Origin: Methanoregulaceae archaeon
GTDB taxonomy: Archaea; Halobacteriota; Methanomicrobia; Methanomicrobiales; Methanospirillaceae
DNA length: 64,000 nucleotides
Reading direction: 5' to 3'
Assembly (NCBI GenBank): GCA_021371995.1
Contig: JAJFVA010000014.1
Span: 1-64,000, forward strand
A model generated the notes under the pieces. The model did no database searches. It was not told where the DNA came from and worked only from the letters and a program-made list of their open reading frames with translations. How positions within the stretch are numbered: position 1 is the stretch's first letter; each line of letters begins with the position of its first letter. Below are positions 27,224-36,096 of this stretch, in pieces. A program made the position numbers and the translations under genes.

Positions 27224-28723
27224 ATGTGCGCCCGCTTTTTTGATCGTTTTTTTAAACCACGCCCGCACATTGTGGAGAGTCCTCCCCCTCCCTCGATCAG
27301 CCATGGTCCGGGCATCTATGTCCCTGAATTCAAGGTGAAACCCTATTTTATCGTGGCGTCGGTCGAGATGGGTAATACCACGACGAAATGCATCCTCACC
27401 GGAGTAAATCTTGAGACCGGTATGAGTTATGTCATCAACAAGACGGTGAAAATGAGCCGGGATGTCAGGAAACCCAAATCCGGAGAGGAGATCTTTGGCG
27501 AAACACTGGACGGGACAAAGCTCACGAAGGAATCGGTCACCGAACTTGTGAAAGATACGCTCATCCAGTGTCACAGGGATGTGCACCTCGATATCCAGAA
27601 AGATCTTGATTTCGTCGTACGGAGCACCGGAGTGGTTGCAGCGATGGACTCCCCTGACCAAGTGGGTACTTTCGTACTCGCTCTTGCAAACGGGTGCCTT
27701 AACGCAGGTGTACCGCCAAAGAAAATGACTCCCCCGATGTCGAAAGCGAACCAGCCCCAGAAACTCCAGCCGTTCTCCTATGCCGATAAAGTTGTCTTTA
27801 TCGGTGCAGTTGCCGGTGTCATCCCCCCGGTGGGAAGCACCGGAGTCGAGATGGTGGCAAACGAGATGGAAGGGGAGCTTGCTATGGCAGGGATCAAGGA
27901 AGGGGCAAAGTGGACCCCCGTTGATTTCCGGAACCCCTGTATCTCAATCGATTTCGGAACGACCCTTGATGGCAGGATAACGAGCGATGTTGCAAAAGAT
28001 GACCCGAATCCCTTTGCAAAGACGGTAGGAAATTTCTGTGGCCTTGCAGGGGCAATCCCGGATGCTATCGTCAAGGGATCAGGGCTTGTCGACTCCCGGA
28101 CCGGTACTGCTCTCGATGTATTCGGTGACCGGAGCGTGATAGCCGAATTTTCCCTGAAAGGACAGAGTGATACGGTCAGGGAATATGTCAGGAGGTGTCA
28201 CGAACTCATTGATATCAGGATCGTACCCCCCGAAAGGAAAAGGTTTGGGAGGGTGCCTGTGTATGCAGATGTTGCCAAGGATTCCGGGGTAGCGCTCATC
28301 GGATGTGATGCCGGAGAGAACGGGAATGCCCTTGATCAGCTGAAGAACATCGGGACTGAGATCTACAAAAACCACAGCCTGAGCCTCCTCAACGTTGTGA
28401 TCGATCGTGTCTGTGCTGAGATGGCGCTCCGGCTGATCGATATCACCCGAGAAGAGGGGATGCTGTTACCGAATTCTTCCATCGGGTTCACCGGGCGGGC
28501 GGCAATCTCCGGGAGAAAACCAGAGTATATCCTCGAGGGAATTACCGGGAGAAATCTCTTCCCAGACCCAAACGACCACCTTGTCTTTGTTGATGACGGC
28601 CTTGCGCGGGGAGCGGCACTGATGGGGCGCTGCATGAACTCCCTCGGGAAGCCGAAAAACCCGATAGGAGGAGTCAGGGGCGGTCCCTGCATCATGGCGA
28701 GAAGGATAAAAGCAGGAAAGTAG
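27224..28723 (+). CDS. Methanogenesis marker protein 14
   Basis: A 499-residue member of the methanogenesis marker 14 family, restricted to methanogens. The ASKHA/ROK-like phosphate loop EMGNTTTKCILTG occurs early and a second nucleotide motif in the C-terminal half (FVDDGLARGAALMG), resembling ATPases that reactivate corrinoid proteins. The exact function is not established. The ATG at 27224 is preferred over an upstream start because the extra 51 residues lack family character and a box AGATATAAG at 27191-27199 stands about 29 bases upstream, suggesting a nearly leaderless message. Confidence 0.88.
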   Translation: MCARFFDRFFKPRPHIVESPPPPSISHGPGIYVPEFKVKPYFIVASVEMGNTTTKCILTGVNLETGMSYVINKTVKMSRDVRKPKSGEEIFGETLDGTKLTKESVTELVKDTLIQCHRDVHLDIQKDLDFVVRSTGVVAAMDSPDQVGTFVLALANGCLNAGVPPKKMTPPMSKANQPQKLQPFSYADKVVFIGAVAGVIPPVGSTGVEMVANEMEGELAMAGIKEGAKWTPVDFRNPCISIDFGTTLDGRITSDVAKDDPNPFAKTVGNFCGLAGAIPDAIVKGSGLVDSRTGTALDVFGDRSVIAEFSLKGQSDTVREYVRRCHELIDIRIVPPERKRFGRVPVYADVAKDSGVALIGCDAGENGNALDQLKNIGTEIYKNHSLSLLNVVIDRVCAEMALRLIDITREEGMLLPNSSIGFTGRAAISGRKPEYILEGITGRNLFPDPNDHLVFVDDGLARGAALMGRCMNSLGKPKNPIGGVRGGPCIMARRIKAGK

Positions 28724-28735
28724 ATGTGATACGTT

Positions 28736-29002
28736 ATGATTGAAGAGAGATCATCACCGGGAACAGACCAGACCGACAATGAGCTTTTTGATCTCCTGAT
28801 ACCCCCGGGCGTCCCAAGAAAGATGATCATGGAGATCACACAAAAATTCGATGTTGAAATTGTTGAAAGGAAAGAACGCCTTTATTTTGCGAACATGGAT
28901 GGGGAAGAACGGGAGCTTCTTGCATTCCGGGGCAGACGGGAAGAGCTGGAGAAGGCACAAGCGTATCTTATGGAAGAACTGAAAAAATTCATCGGGGAGT
29001 AA
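28736..29002 (+). CDS. Small conserved-looking charged protein downstream of marker 14
   Basis: An 88-residue soluble protein. After an acidic, polar N-terminus there is LLIPPGVPRKMIMEITQKFDVEIVERKERLYFANMDGEERELLAFRGRREELEKAQAYLMEELKKFIGE in outline: a helix, two beta strands and a final long charged helix. It starts 12 bases after the marker 14 stop and is probably co-transcribed, so a methanogenesis-related role is possible. I cannot assign a specific marker family. Confidence 0.65.
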   Translation: MIEERSSPGTDQTDNELFDLLIPPGVPRKMIMEITQKFDVEIVERKERLYFANMDGEERELLAFRGRREELEKAQAYLMEELKKFIGE

Positions 29003-29150
29003 TTCCGGTAATCTTTCCAGGATCCCGGTCAATGGTATTCCAGGTTACAGAATTGCCCATCCCGGCCCATCACCTTTTACAATTCCCCGGAATATCTGAT
29101 GTGAGACCTGCACAGGGGCAACAACCCTTTATTGTAGTACAGCCGGAGAA

Positions 29151-30101
29151 TCAGAGATCCGGCATCTGTCGTGCGATATACCATGCATGAATCGCAATGA
29201 TTCCATACAGTGGCAGGAGGTAATCGAAGGTAATGAACTGCCCCTGGGTCTCAAATAACCAGACCGTCGCATAAATATCGATCTGGAAGATCAGTATCCC
29301 CCACCATTTTCCGAGATAGAAATATCCAACTCCAGGGAGGACGAAATTGAGGAACGCCGCAATGTTCGGATTTTTTCTTGTCCGTGGCCGCCTTGCAAGG
29401 GCTCTCGGCAGGTATCGCGGCGAGATCCCGCACTTCTGGGATGCCATGACCGCCTCCCACCTCACCTGGTCATCGGGATCACGGATGGCCCGATAGAGGA
29501 GGGGGATAGCCTTCTCCTCACCGATCCTGCCAAGAGTCCTGACCGCCATCATACGGACCGATTTGTCATTATCTTTTGCAGCGATATCGAGTGAGGGGAT
29601 TGCATCCTTTCCCATATCAGCAAGCATGTCCCATTCCTGTTTCCCTGCAAAGAGGAATGCCAGTGTGGCTGGTTCATCAGGAGACCAGCCCATTTTTTCG
29701 AGCGCGACAGCAGAACCGTAGCGGACATACCGGTCAGGATCCCGTAATGCACCTTCAAGGGGACCAAGTGCCCGGGGATCAGCCATCTCGCCGAGGGCCA
29801 GTGCTGCCTCCCATCTCACCTCGTTGTCTTTATCCCTGAGGAGTCCGATTAATGGTTCCACGGCCCGGGGATCCCGGATCTCGCCAAGTGCCTCGATGAT
29901 TCCAAGGCGGATGTCTTTGTTCCGGGTTTTCAGGGCGGACAGCAGATGATCCATCCCTTCCGTCCCAAGCCCTGCAAGAGCACTGGAAGCCTGCCACTGA
30001 ATATCCAGGTTTTTATGACGGAGGGCTTTTATTAATCCGCGATAATTTCTCGCTTTCTTCAGGGTTTCGATATCAGGTTCTTCGCCATAAAAGATTGCCA
30101 T
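29151..30101 (-). CDS. HEAT-repeat protein with TM2-like membrane tail (copy 2)
   Basis: A 316-residue protein. Residues about 15-235 are five to six PBS-lyase-type HEAT repeats (for example RDPRAVEPLIGLLRDKDNEV and ADPRALGPLEGALRDPDRYV), a protein-binding solenoid. The C-terminal 75 residues hold NFVLPGVGYFYLGKWWG, the sequence pattern of TM2 domains, and two membrane helices. The solenoid should face the cytoplasm. It is a paralogue of the upstream neighbour 53 bases away and ends the calpain/PKD/HEAT row. No catalytic residues are apparent, so it may be a scaffold. Confidence 0.85.
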   Translation of the reverse strand: MAIFYGEEPDIETLKKARNYRGLIKALRHKNLDIQWQASSALAGLGTEGMDHLLSALKTRNKDIRLGIIEALGEIRDPRAVEPLIGLLRDKDNEVRWEAALALGEMADPRALGPLEGALRDPDRYVRYGSAVALEKMGWSPDEPATLAFLFAGKQEWDMLADMGKDAIPSLDIAAKDNDKSVRMMAVRTLGRIGEEKAIPLLYRAIRDPDDQVRWEAVMASQKCGISPRYLPRALARRPRTRKNPNIAAFLNFVLPGVGYFYLGKWWGILIFQIDIYATVWLFETQGQFITFDYLLPLYGIIAIHAWYIARQMPDL

Positions 30102-30154
30102 GGATTAAACCTTCCCCTGCCAGTACACATGACCGCAAAAAAAATGCCTTTTTT

Positions 30155-31120
30155 TCATAAGTCCGGCAACCCCCTGACATAATACCAGGTATGGACAACG
30201 GCAACCGCTGATATAGAATACGAAATAATGTAGGGGACGTATTTCGGGAGGAAAAGACCCATGATCAGGAGGGAGGTGACATTGATCTGGAAGACCAGGA
30301 ATCCCCACCACATACCAAGATAGTTATAGCCAAGTCCGATGAAAAAGAAGTTCAGGAGCATCGCAGCATACGGATCTTTCCGCTCCCGTTTTCTCCTGGA
30401 GAGCCCTCTTGGGAGGTGCATGAGAGGAATATTGCATTTTGGAAATGCCATGAGGGCTTCCCAGCGGACAGGTCCGCTGATATCCCGGAGGGCAAGATCA
30501 CAGGCCCCCTTTGCCCCGGGGTCATGCAGATCGCCAAGAATTTTTACCGCATGAGCTCTGACGGCCGGATCATAATCACGGAGATGGTGAATGAGCGGTC
30601 CGACCGGGACTTTTTTAAGAACCGGGATCTCGTCCCAGCGCTGTGCAGCGACAAGGAAGTATACCTGCCCTTCCGGATCTTCAGGGATCCATCCGTTCTT
30701 CTCGAGTGCAATTGCCACACCGTAACGTACATATTTATCCGGATCTTTGAGAGCTTTTTTCAGCCCTGCCAGGGCGGCTTCATCACCAATCTCACCAAGG
30801 GCAATTGCAGAAGCCCAGCGGACTTCATTGCTCTCATCACTGGAGAGAATGAGAAGAAGACCGGGCACTGCCTGGATGGTACGGAGGTCAGATAAGACCT
30901 CCACCACGCCTATCCTCATTTTACGGTCAGGGTGATCCAGGGCATTGATCAGTTTTTTTGTTGTGACGTCCCCGCCAAGCCGTTCCAAGGCTGACGCTGC
31001 CTTCCACTGGATGGTAAAGTCGCGATGGGCAAGGAGCCGGATAAGTTCATCGACATTCCACTCGCGCTCAAACCTGCTAACATCGGGTGTCTTCCCGATG
31101 GAAAATGGCAGGGAGGGCAT
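30155..31120 (-). CDS. HEAT-repeat protein with TM2-like membrane tail (copy 1)
   Basis: A 321-residue protein with the same plan as the following gene: a short lead, HEAT/PBS-lyase repeats over about residues 20-235 (RTIQAVPGLLLILSSDESNE; GDEAALAGLKKALKDPDKYV), then a TM2-like tail (LNFFFIGLGYNYLGMWWG) and two membrane helices. The two copies align along their whole length but have diverged clearly, so the duplication is not recent. It starts 30 bases after the large PKD protein gene. Confidence 0.85.
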   Translation of the reverse strand: MPSLPFSIGKTPDVSRFEREWNVDELIRLLAHRDFTIQWKAASALERLGGDVTTKKLINALDHPDRKMRIGVVEVLSDLRTIQAVPGLLLILSSDESNEVRWASAIALGEIGDEAALAGLKKALKDPDKYVRYGVAIALEKNGWIPEDPEGQVYFLVAAQRWDEIPVLKKVPVGPLIHHLRDYDPAVRAHAVKILGDLHDPGAKGACDLALRDISGPVRWEALMAFPKCNIPLMHLPRGLSRRKRERKDPYAAMLLNFFFIGLGYNYLGMWWGFLVFQINVTSLLIMGLFLPKYVPYIISYSISAVAVVHTWYYVRGLPDL

Positions 31121-31150
31121 CAGTGCACCCTCTTTCCCGGCACAGGTTCC

Positions 31151-33973
31151 TTAGTGTTCACGCTTGTTCCATCTCATATAAAATACGAGAGTAACGAGGA
31201 CTACCCCAAATACCACCGAGAGGTTTTTCAGGAGGACCAGGGTAGACGTCCCCTGGGTGAGAGCTCCGGTCACGGTCTCACCCTGATCTCCTCCTGATAG
31301 CAGTGTTGTTTCTTCTGCCTGGCCTGTGCTGGCAGCCGTTTGGGTTACCGTTCCAGGAGCTTCGTCTACGTCAGCCTCTGCCGTGGTCTGAGTCGGAACC
31401 GGGGTTTGCAAAGGAGTCCCGGTAACGGTCGCAATAGTCGTGGAGGTGGCTGCTGGTCCTGCTACATCACCACCACCTCCCCCTCCTCCACCACTGCCCC
31501 CGCCACCGGAAACAGCGGTTGAAATACTCAGGTAGAGCATCTGGAAGAAATTACCTGATTTCGAGAGGGAAGCAAGGCCAAACGTAGAGAGCCCGGAGGG
31601 AGACTCAGCCATGAAGAGATCGAGATCCCGTTCGTCATCATGGCCGAGGTATCTTGTATCAAGTACCTGACCGTTCCCGTCATCCCCGATCCGGATGACA
31701 TGGATGCTGTCACGCTCATCTTTGACTTCCATGCTGAGATTATAATCATAATATCCCCTTTTCATCAGCATTACATTGTGTAGTCCGGGCGCCAGGCCGG
31801 TTGCATTAACGGGCGAAAATCCCGCATAGTTACCATCGATATACACCCTTGCCCCTTCCGGCAGGGAGTTGATCATGAGTGTCCCCTTATCACCCCATCC
31901 AAAGGTACGGACCCATTCTGAATTCACTCCAAATATCAGGGTTGCCGTTTCCGCAGGTTCTGGAGGTTCCGCTTCGAATCGCACGGTATAGGCGATATCC
32001 TCAATTGTTCCATAATTATACATGGTTTTAATATCATCGAACAGGGAAAGGTCATCAGGGGTCGATCCCTCCCATTCTGCCACACGGATACTCCTCCCCG
32101 GTTCGTACTCAATCATATTCAGGGTGAAATTGAAGAAGCACCCGCTCCCTGCCTTCTGGCTGAAATTGGCGGGGTGAAGATCCCCGCTTGTGACAACAAT
32201 ATTCCTGACGGTCCCGGTTAGCACTCCATCTTCACAATAAGAGAACTCATTCCCGGTATCGCCAAGGAACCTGATGGAAGCCATCCCTGAATCTCCGGGA
32301 GGCACACACGTAATCACGGGTGTGCCGTTCTCCGTAATAAACTCACAAGTACCCGCTTGTGAAGTGTTCAGGGCAAGCAAGGTGTCAGTACCATTCAATG
32401 ACAATTCAATTCCGGCAGAGGGGAGGACACAGGTATGGTACGTTCCCTCCACTACCGTGATAAGCGACTGCTTTGGAACGGACTCATATCCAAAAATATT
32501 TGCCACAGTCAGATTCACATCGTATACTCCGGCATGGGTAAATACATGAACGGGATTTTGTTCATCTGATGTCTCTTTGTCACCAAAGTCCCAGTGCCAT
32601 TCGAATGGAAGACCGGAAGAAGTATCTTCGAATGCAACCGCAAGAGGAGCAGGACCACAGGTCCTGTTCTGGGTAAACTGCGGAACCGGGTCTGAACCGG
32701 CAGAGATGAAATTATCCTTACGGACAGCAGCCCTCTGGAATGGATTATACACCGTCAGAACGACAGTATAGGAACCTGCAGAATCATAGGTATGAACAGG
32801 GTTTTTTTCAGTTGAGGACACCCCGTCACCAAAATCCCAGGAACAGCCATCGTTCTGTCCCTCGGTAGTATCAGTAAATTGAACGGTAATGGGTGCCTTC
32901 CCCTGGGTAACATTTGAAGTATAATCCGCTACAAGGGGTGGCATCGAAGTGCCGAATGTATACAGGAAAACATCAAAGTCGCCATTCCTCATGTCAGACC
33001 ATATCACCCTGTCTCCCCAGATCGCCGGATTATACTTTGGAGACCTGGTTGCATCTGATGAGACCGGAGACTCTGTCATCGTGGTGATATCGATGCATGT
33101 TACAACCGTGTCGTTGATATAAGCAACAATATCCCCAGAAATAACCGGGCTCTCACGGTAATAATCTCCTTCAGTGATCCGGGTCTCTTCCCCTGACAGA
33201 AGGTCGTAGAGATAAATCTGGGAAGAAACATCCCGGTTATCCATCCAGACGATACGATCTTCCCATATCGCAGGTGCCATCTGGGCGTAGGGGTCTGTTG
33301 TGATCTGTGTTTCATTCCCGCTGGTGATATTAAACAGGTAGATCTCAAAATTCCCCATCGAGGCATTCCTGGCATCCTCCCAGACAACCCGGTCTCCCCA
33401 GATAGCCGGAGATCTGGCTGAAGAAGATGAAATATCGCCAAGTTTCGTTACACTTCCGGAATTTATATCATACCAATGCACCGAACATTCAGATTCCCCT
33501 TCTATCCCTTCCTGCCATACGATCCAGTCTCCCCAGATTTGAGGTGTGACCTGGTTGACCTGGTCATTGGTGATCCGCTGCTCTTTTCCCGTTGAGAGAT
33601 TGTAAAGGTGAATCTCGAAATTATCGTCCTCATATGTCTGCCAGACGATTCGATCTTCCCAGATATCCGGCATATCCTGGTACGGCAGGATTGTGGGGAT
33701 TCTCATTATTTTACCGGAGGAGGTGTTATAGAAAATAAGGTCAGTATAATAAATCTCCGGATCTTCCAGGCTTGGATAATAATGGGCCCAGATAATCCGG
33801 TCATCCCAGATTGCCGGATTGAGCTGGTCGGTTCCCCATGTTGCAGCAGATACACAGGTTTCAGTCCCTGCCAATGCCTGAACATCTCCTGAAATTACCG
33901 GAGAACTAAGAAAAACCAGAAAAATTAGGCATATTAAACAGCCCGATCTCAATCGGAACCCTGGCTGCTTCAC
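31151..33973 (-). CDS. Secreted beta-propeller/PKD/PEGA surface protein with C-terminal anchor
   Basis: A 940-residue cell-surface protein. The GTG at 33973 follows GGGAGG (33981-33986) and gives a signal peptide (LICLIFLVFLSSPVISG). Residues about 40-360 hold at least six TolB-like propeller blades of the type WGDRVVWEDARN...GNFEIYLFNITSG...ITTD. Two PKD domains follow (CSWDFGDG and WHWDFGDK), then a beta-rich part, a PEGA repeat (LPEGARVYIDGNYAGFSPV), a glycine stretch, a Thr-rich stalk, and a C-terminal membrane helix before KREH. It lies downstream of the calpain-like gene and upstream of the HEAT pair, all on one strand. Confidence 0.88.
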   Translation of the reverse strand: MKQPGFRLRSGCLICLIFLVFLSSPVISGDVQALAGTETCVSAATWGTDQLNPAIWDDRIIWAHYYPSLEDPEIYYTDLIFYNTSSGKIMRIPTILPYQDMPDIWEDRIVWQTYEDDNFEIHLYNLSTGKEQRITNDQVNQVTPQIWGDWIVWQEGIEGESECSVHWYDINSGSVTKLGDISSSSARSPAIWGDRVVWEDARNASMGNFEIYLFNITSGNETQITTDPYAQMAPAIWEDRIVWMDNRDVSSQIYLYDLLSGEETRITEGDYYRESPVISGDIVAYINDTVVTCIDITTMTESPVSSDATRSPKYNPAIWGDRVIWSDMRNGDFDVFLYTFGTSMPPLVADYTSNVTQGKAPITVQFTDTTEGQNDGCSWDFGDGVSSTEKNPVHTYDSAGSYTVVLTVYNPFQRAAVRKDNFISAGSDPVPQFTQNRTCGPAPLAVAFEDTSSGLPFEWHWDFGDKETSDEQNPVHVFTHAGVYDVNLTVANIFGYESVPKQSLITVVEGTYHTCVLPSAGIELSLNGTDTLLALNTSQAGTCEFITENGTPVITCVPPGDSGMASIRFLGDTGNEFSYCEDGVLTGTVRNIVVTSGDLHPANFSQKAGSGCFFNFTLNMIEYEPGRSIRVAEWEGSTPDDLSLFDDIKTMYNYGTIEDIAYTVRFEAEPPEPAETATLIFGVNSEWVRTFGWGDKGTLMINSLPEGARVYIDGNYAGFSPVNATGLAPGLHNVMLMKRGYYDYNLSMEVKDERDSIHVIRIGDDGNGQVLDTRYLGHDDERDLDLFMAESPSGLSTFGLASLSKSGNFFQMLYLSISTAVSGGGGSGGGGGGGGDVAGPAATSTTIATVTGTPLQTPVPTQTTAEADVDEAPGTVTQTAASTGQAEETTLLSGGDQGETVTGALTQGTSTLVLLKNLSVVFGVVLVTLVFYMRWNKREH

Positions 33974-34031
33974 CACACACCCTCCCAACCATCCGACGAA
34001 TCCCCCATACTGCAACCTCTCTGTTTGAATG

Positions 34032-34766
34032 TTATCCAGGAATCACATATCCATATTCGTTGAAATTCGCTGTGAAATCAGCCGTTGATATTGTGATAAG
34101 CGAGCCCCCGCACGGATTTCTCAATTGATATCCGGTCGGGTTCGTGGTCTTTTTCAAAACTGAGTAGGTATGATTACTTGTTAATCCTGCCCCGGCTCCG
34201 GCTTTAGTTTTGGCCACCGAGGGATAGGTTGTCTTATTACCTGCAGCAGCATTAAAGACAAATGCTCCGGTTTTTAAAGTACCGCCGCAAATATTCTGAA
34301 GTGCAGTAAGCCCGTTTCCGCCATTCAAAAGAGTACCAATCGGCGGTGTATCCGAATGCCCGGGATCCAGCCATTTCGCATATGCTTTCTCATACAGGCA
34401 AGGCCAGATATACGCACTGCTGGACCGGGCATACACCAGATTGCTGGCAGTGTCAACGGCAAGCACTGAATTTGTCGTGAATGAAGGATCCCACACCTTA
34501 TTCACCGTGTTGTAAAACTGGTAATTTGGATGTGTTTTCAGTTTCGCTGGTGCAGCCCATGCAACCGATATGAGAGCGGCAATGAAAAAACAGTCATTCA
34601 CACTTCCCTGGAGGGGTTCTGTATAGGTCTTTGTGGTACCTACTCCTTTTCCTGTATCATTCCAGCTTGCGAACTGCCTGGTTTCAATCGCACAAGTTGC
34701 ACCACTCTTTGCCGGATCAGACAACCATGACTGATTGTCAATACTCTCCTTGCTTCCTCTCATCAT
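34032..34766 (-). CDS. Minimal calpain-family (C2) cysteine protease-like protein
   Basis: A 244-residue protein. Gln53 and Cys59 lie in LQGSVNDCFFIAAL, matching the calpain oxyanion Gln and nucleophile (QG-x-x-x-D-C-F/W-x-x-A). WPCLYEKAYAKW (121-132), a Gly-rich GG-x-T-ALQNICGG stretch, His199 in TSNHTYSVLK and Asn217 in QLRNPCG complete the C-H-N triad and the EKAYA signature. There is no signal peptide, no C2 domain and no EF-hand, so it is a bare protease core, presumably cytoplasmic. It lies 58 bases upstream of the PKD surface-protein gene. The third residue after Asn is Cys-Gly instead of the common Trp-Gly. Activity is inferred. Confidence 0.78.
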   Translation of the reverse strand: MMRGSKESIDNQSWLSDPAKSGATCAIETRQFASWNDTGKGVGTTKTYTEPLQGSVNDCFFIAALISVAWAAPAKLKTHPNYQFYNTVNKVWDPSFTTNSVLAVDTASNLVYARSSSAYIWPCLYEKAYAKWLDPGHSDTPPIGTLLNGGNGLTALQNICGGTLKTGAFVFNAAAGNKTTYPSVAKTKAGAGAGLTSNHTYSVLKKTTNPTGYQLRNPCGGSLITISTADFTANFNEYGYVIPG

Positions 34767-35169
34767 GTCCCTTCACCATCAAATTTGCATTCTATCGCCA
34801 GAACAGATAATGAGCAACGGTTGACTTATCGACAACAGAGCGAACCCGGGGATCTCCCCGGGTATCCCTCATTACATCAAACTGCCTCTCCGGATGATAA
34901 TTTCCCCCGAACCCCACTATCATTGGCTCAATTCAGTACTTCGGGAAAAAGCATATATACCTTTGGATTCAATGCGAGCATTTTCATCGTCGTTCAGGCA
35001 GGATGTCCGAATTCCAAATCGTCCCCCAGTATCTGTGACGTTCAGGGATTACTTCATATAAGAGTTGAAAAACCTATGCAACGCAGTTGAGAGAATCATC
35101 CCTGATGATGGTTCATCATACAAAAGATTTTAATTCCATAAAAAATGTTCTTTGATGAAATGGCCCATT
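34767..35169. other. 403-base intergenic region between the calpain-like gene and argF
   Basis: No convincing gene is seen on either strand; short frames present have no ribosome binding site. It contains the strong hairpin at 34844-34863 and several AT-rich boxes near 34960 and 35125-35150. The start of the calpain-like gene has GGTGAAGGG just before it. The gap separates the minus-strand calpain/PKD/HEAT row from the minus-strand argF, so it should hold the promoter for the former and the terminator for the latter. Confidence 0.5.
34844..34863. repeat. Strong GC-rich inverted repeat (9-base arms)
   Basis: ACCCGGGGA-TC-TCCCCGGGT has 9-base perfect arms around a 2-base centre. As RNA it would give a stable hairpin, and as DNA it is a candidate binding site. 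It sits about 78 bases upstream of the calpain-like start codon. Confidence 0.55.
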
Positions 35170-36096
35170 TTAAGGGGATATTATTTGCCGCCCGATCATC
35201 TTCACAAGTACCGCTTTCTGGGCATGGAGCCGGTTCTCGGCCTCGTCAAAGACCACGCTCTGCGGGCCTTCGATCACCTCATCGGTGACTTCTCTCCCCC
35301 GGTGAGCCGGGAGGCAGTGCAGGAATATGGCATCGGGGTCCGCTTTCTTCATCAGCCCGTTGTCGACGGTGAATCCCTTGAATGCCCGAATCCGGGCATC
35401 CCGCTCGCTCTCCTCTCCCATCGATATCCAGGTGTCCGTGACCACGACATGGGCATCCCTGACTGCTTCAACCGGGTTCTGGTGCAGGGTTACCATTCCG
35501 CCTTCCTGGACGGCCCGCTTCACCACGGTTTCCGAGATCCTGTATCTCTCCGGGGAGGCAACCGTTATTTCGAACCCTGCCCGGGCAGATGCCAGCACAA
35601 GGGAATTGCAGACATTGTTCCCATCGCCGACCCATGTGACTTTGAGACCTTCAATGGATCCGAAATGCTCCCTCATGGTCATGATATCGGCAAGGATCTG
35701 GCATGGGTGCTCAATATCGGAGAGGCCGTTGATGACCGGGACGCTGGAATTACGGGCAAACTCTTCGATCGTCGAGTGTTTGTAGGCCCGGATCATCATG
35801 CCTGAGACGTACCGGGACATCACCCGGGCAGTATCCCTGATCTCCTCGCCTCTCCCGATCTGGAGGTCCTGGGGATTCAGAAACAGGGCATGACCGCCAA
35901 GCTCTGCCATACCGACCTCAAAAGAGATTCGCGTTCGGGTGGATGCCTTTTCAAAAACAAGGGCAAGTGCTTTCCCGTAGAGAAATTCATGCGGCCTCCC
36001 TTCCCTGCGGAGCATCTTCATCTGGTCGGCATCATCAAGAATCTCACGTAGTTCCTCACGCGAGAGATCGAGTATTGATAGAAGGTCTTTTTTCAT
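35170..36096 (-). CDS. argF: Ornithine carbamoyltransferase
   Basis: A 308-residue enzyme forming citrulline from ornithine and carbamoyl phosphate in arginine synthesis. Carbamoyl-phosphate binding is shown by [13 protein letters not shown] (about 50-62), and ornithine binding by DTWISMG and HCLPAHRG. The start overlaps the end of purD (ATGA), so it ends the row carS-pyrE-purD-argF. Confidence 0.96.
   Translation of the reverse strand: MKKDLLSILDLSREELREILDDADQMKMLRREGRPHEFLYGKALALVFEKASTRTRISFEVGMAELGGHALFLNPQDLQIGRGEEIRDTARVMSRYVSGMMIRAYKHSTIEEFARNSSVPVINGLSDIEHPCQILADIMTMREHFGSIEGLKVTWVGDGNNVCNSLVLASARAGFEITVASPERYRISETVVKRAVQEGGMVTLHQNPVEAVRDAHVVVTDTWISMGEESERDARIRAFKGFTVDNGLMKKADPDAIFLHCLPAHRGREVTDEVIEGPQSVVFDEAENRLHAQKAVLVKMIGRQIISP

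Noticed and set aside
34785-35090. 101-codon plus-strand frame upstream of argF
   Set aside because: There is no ribosome binding site, no recognisable domain, and it spans the GC-rich hairpin.
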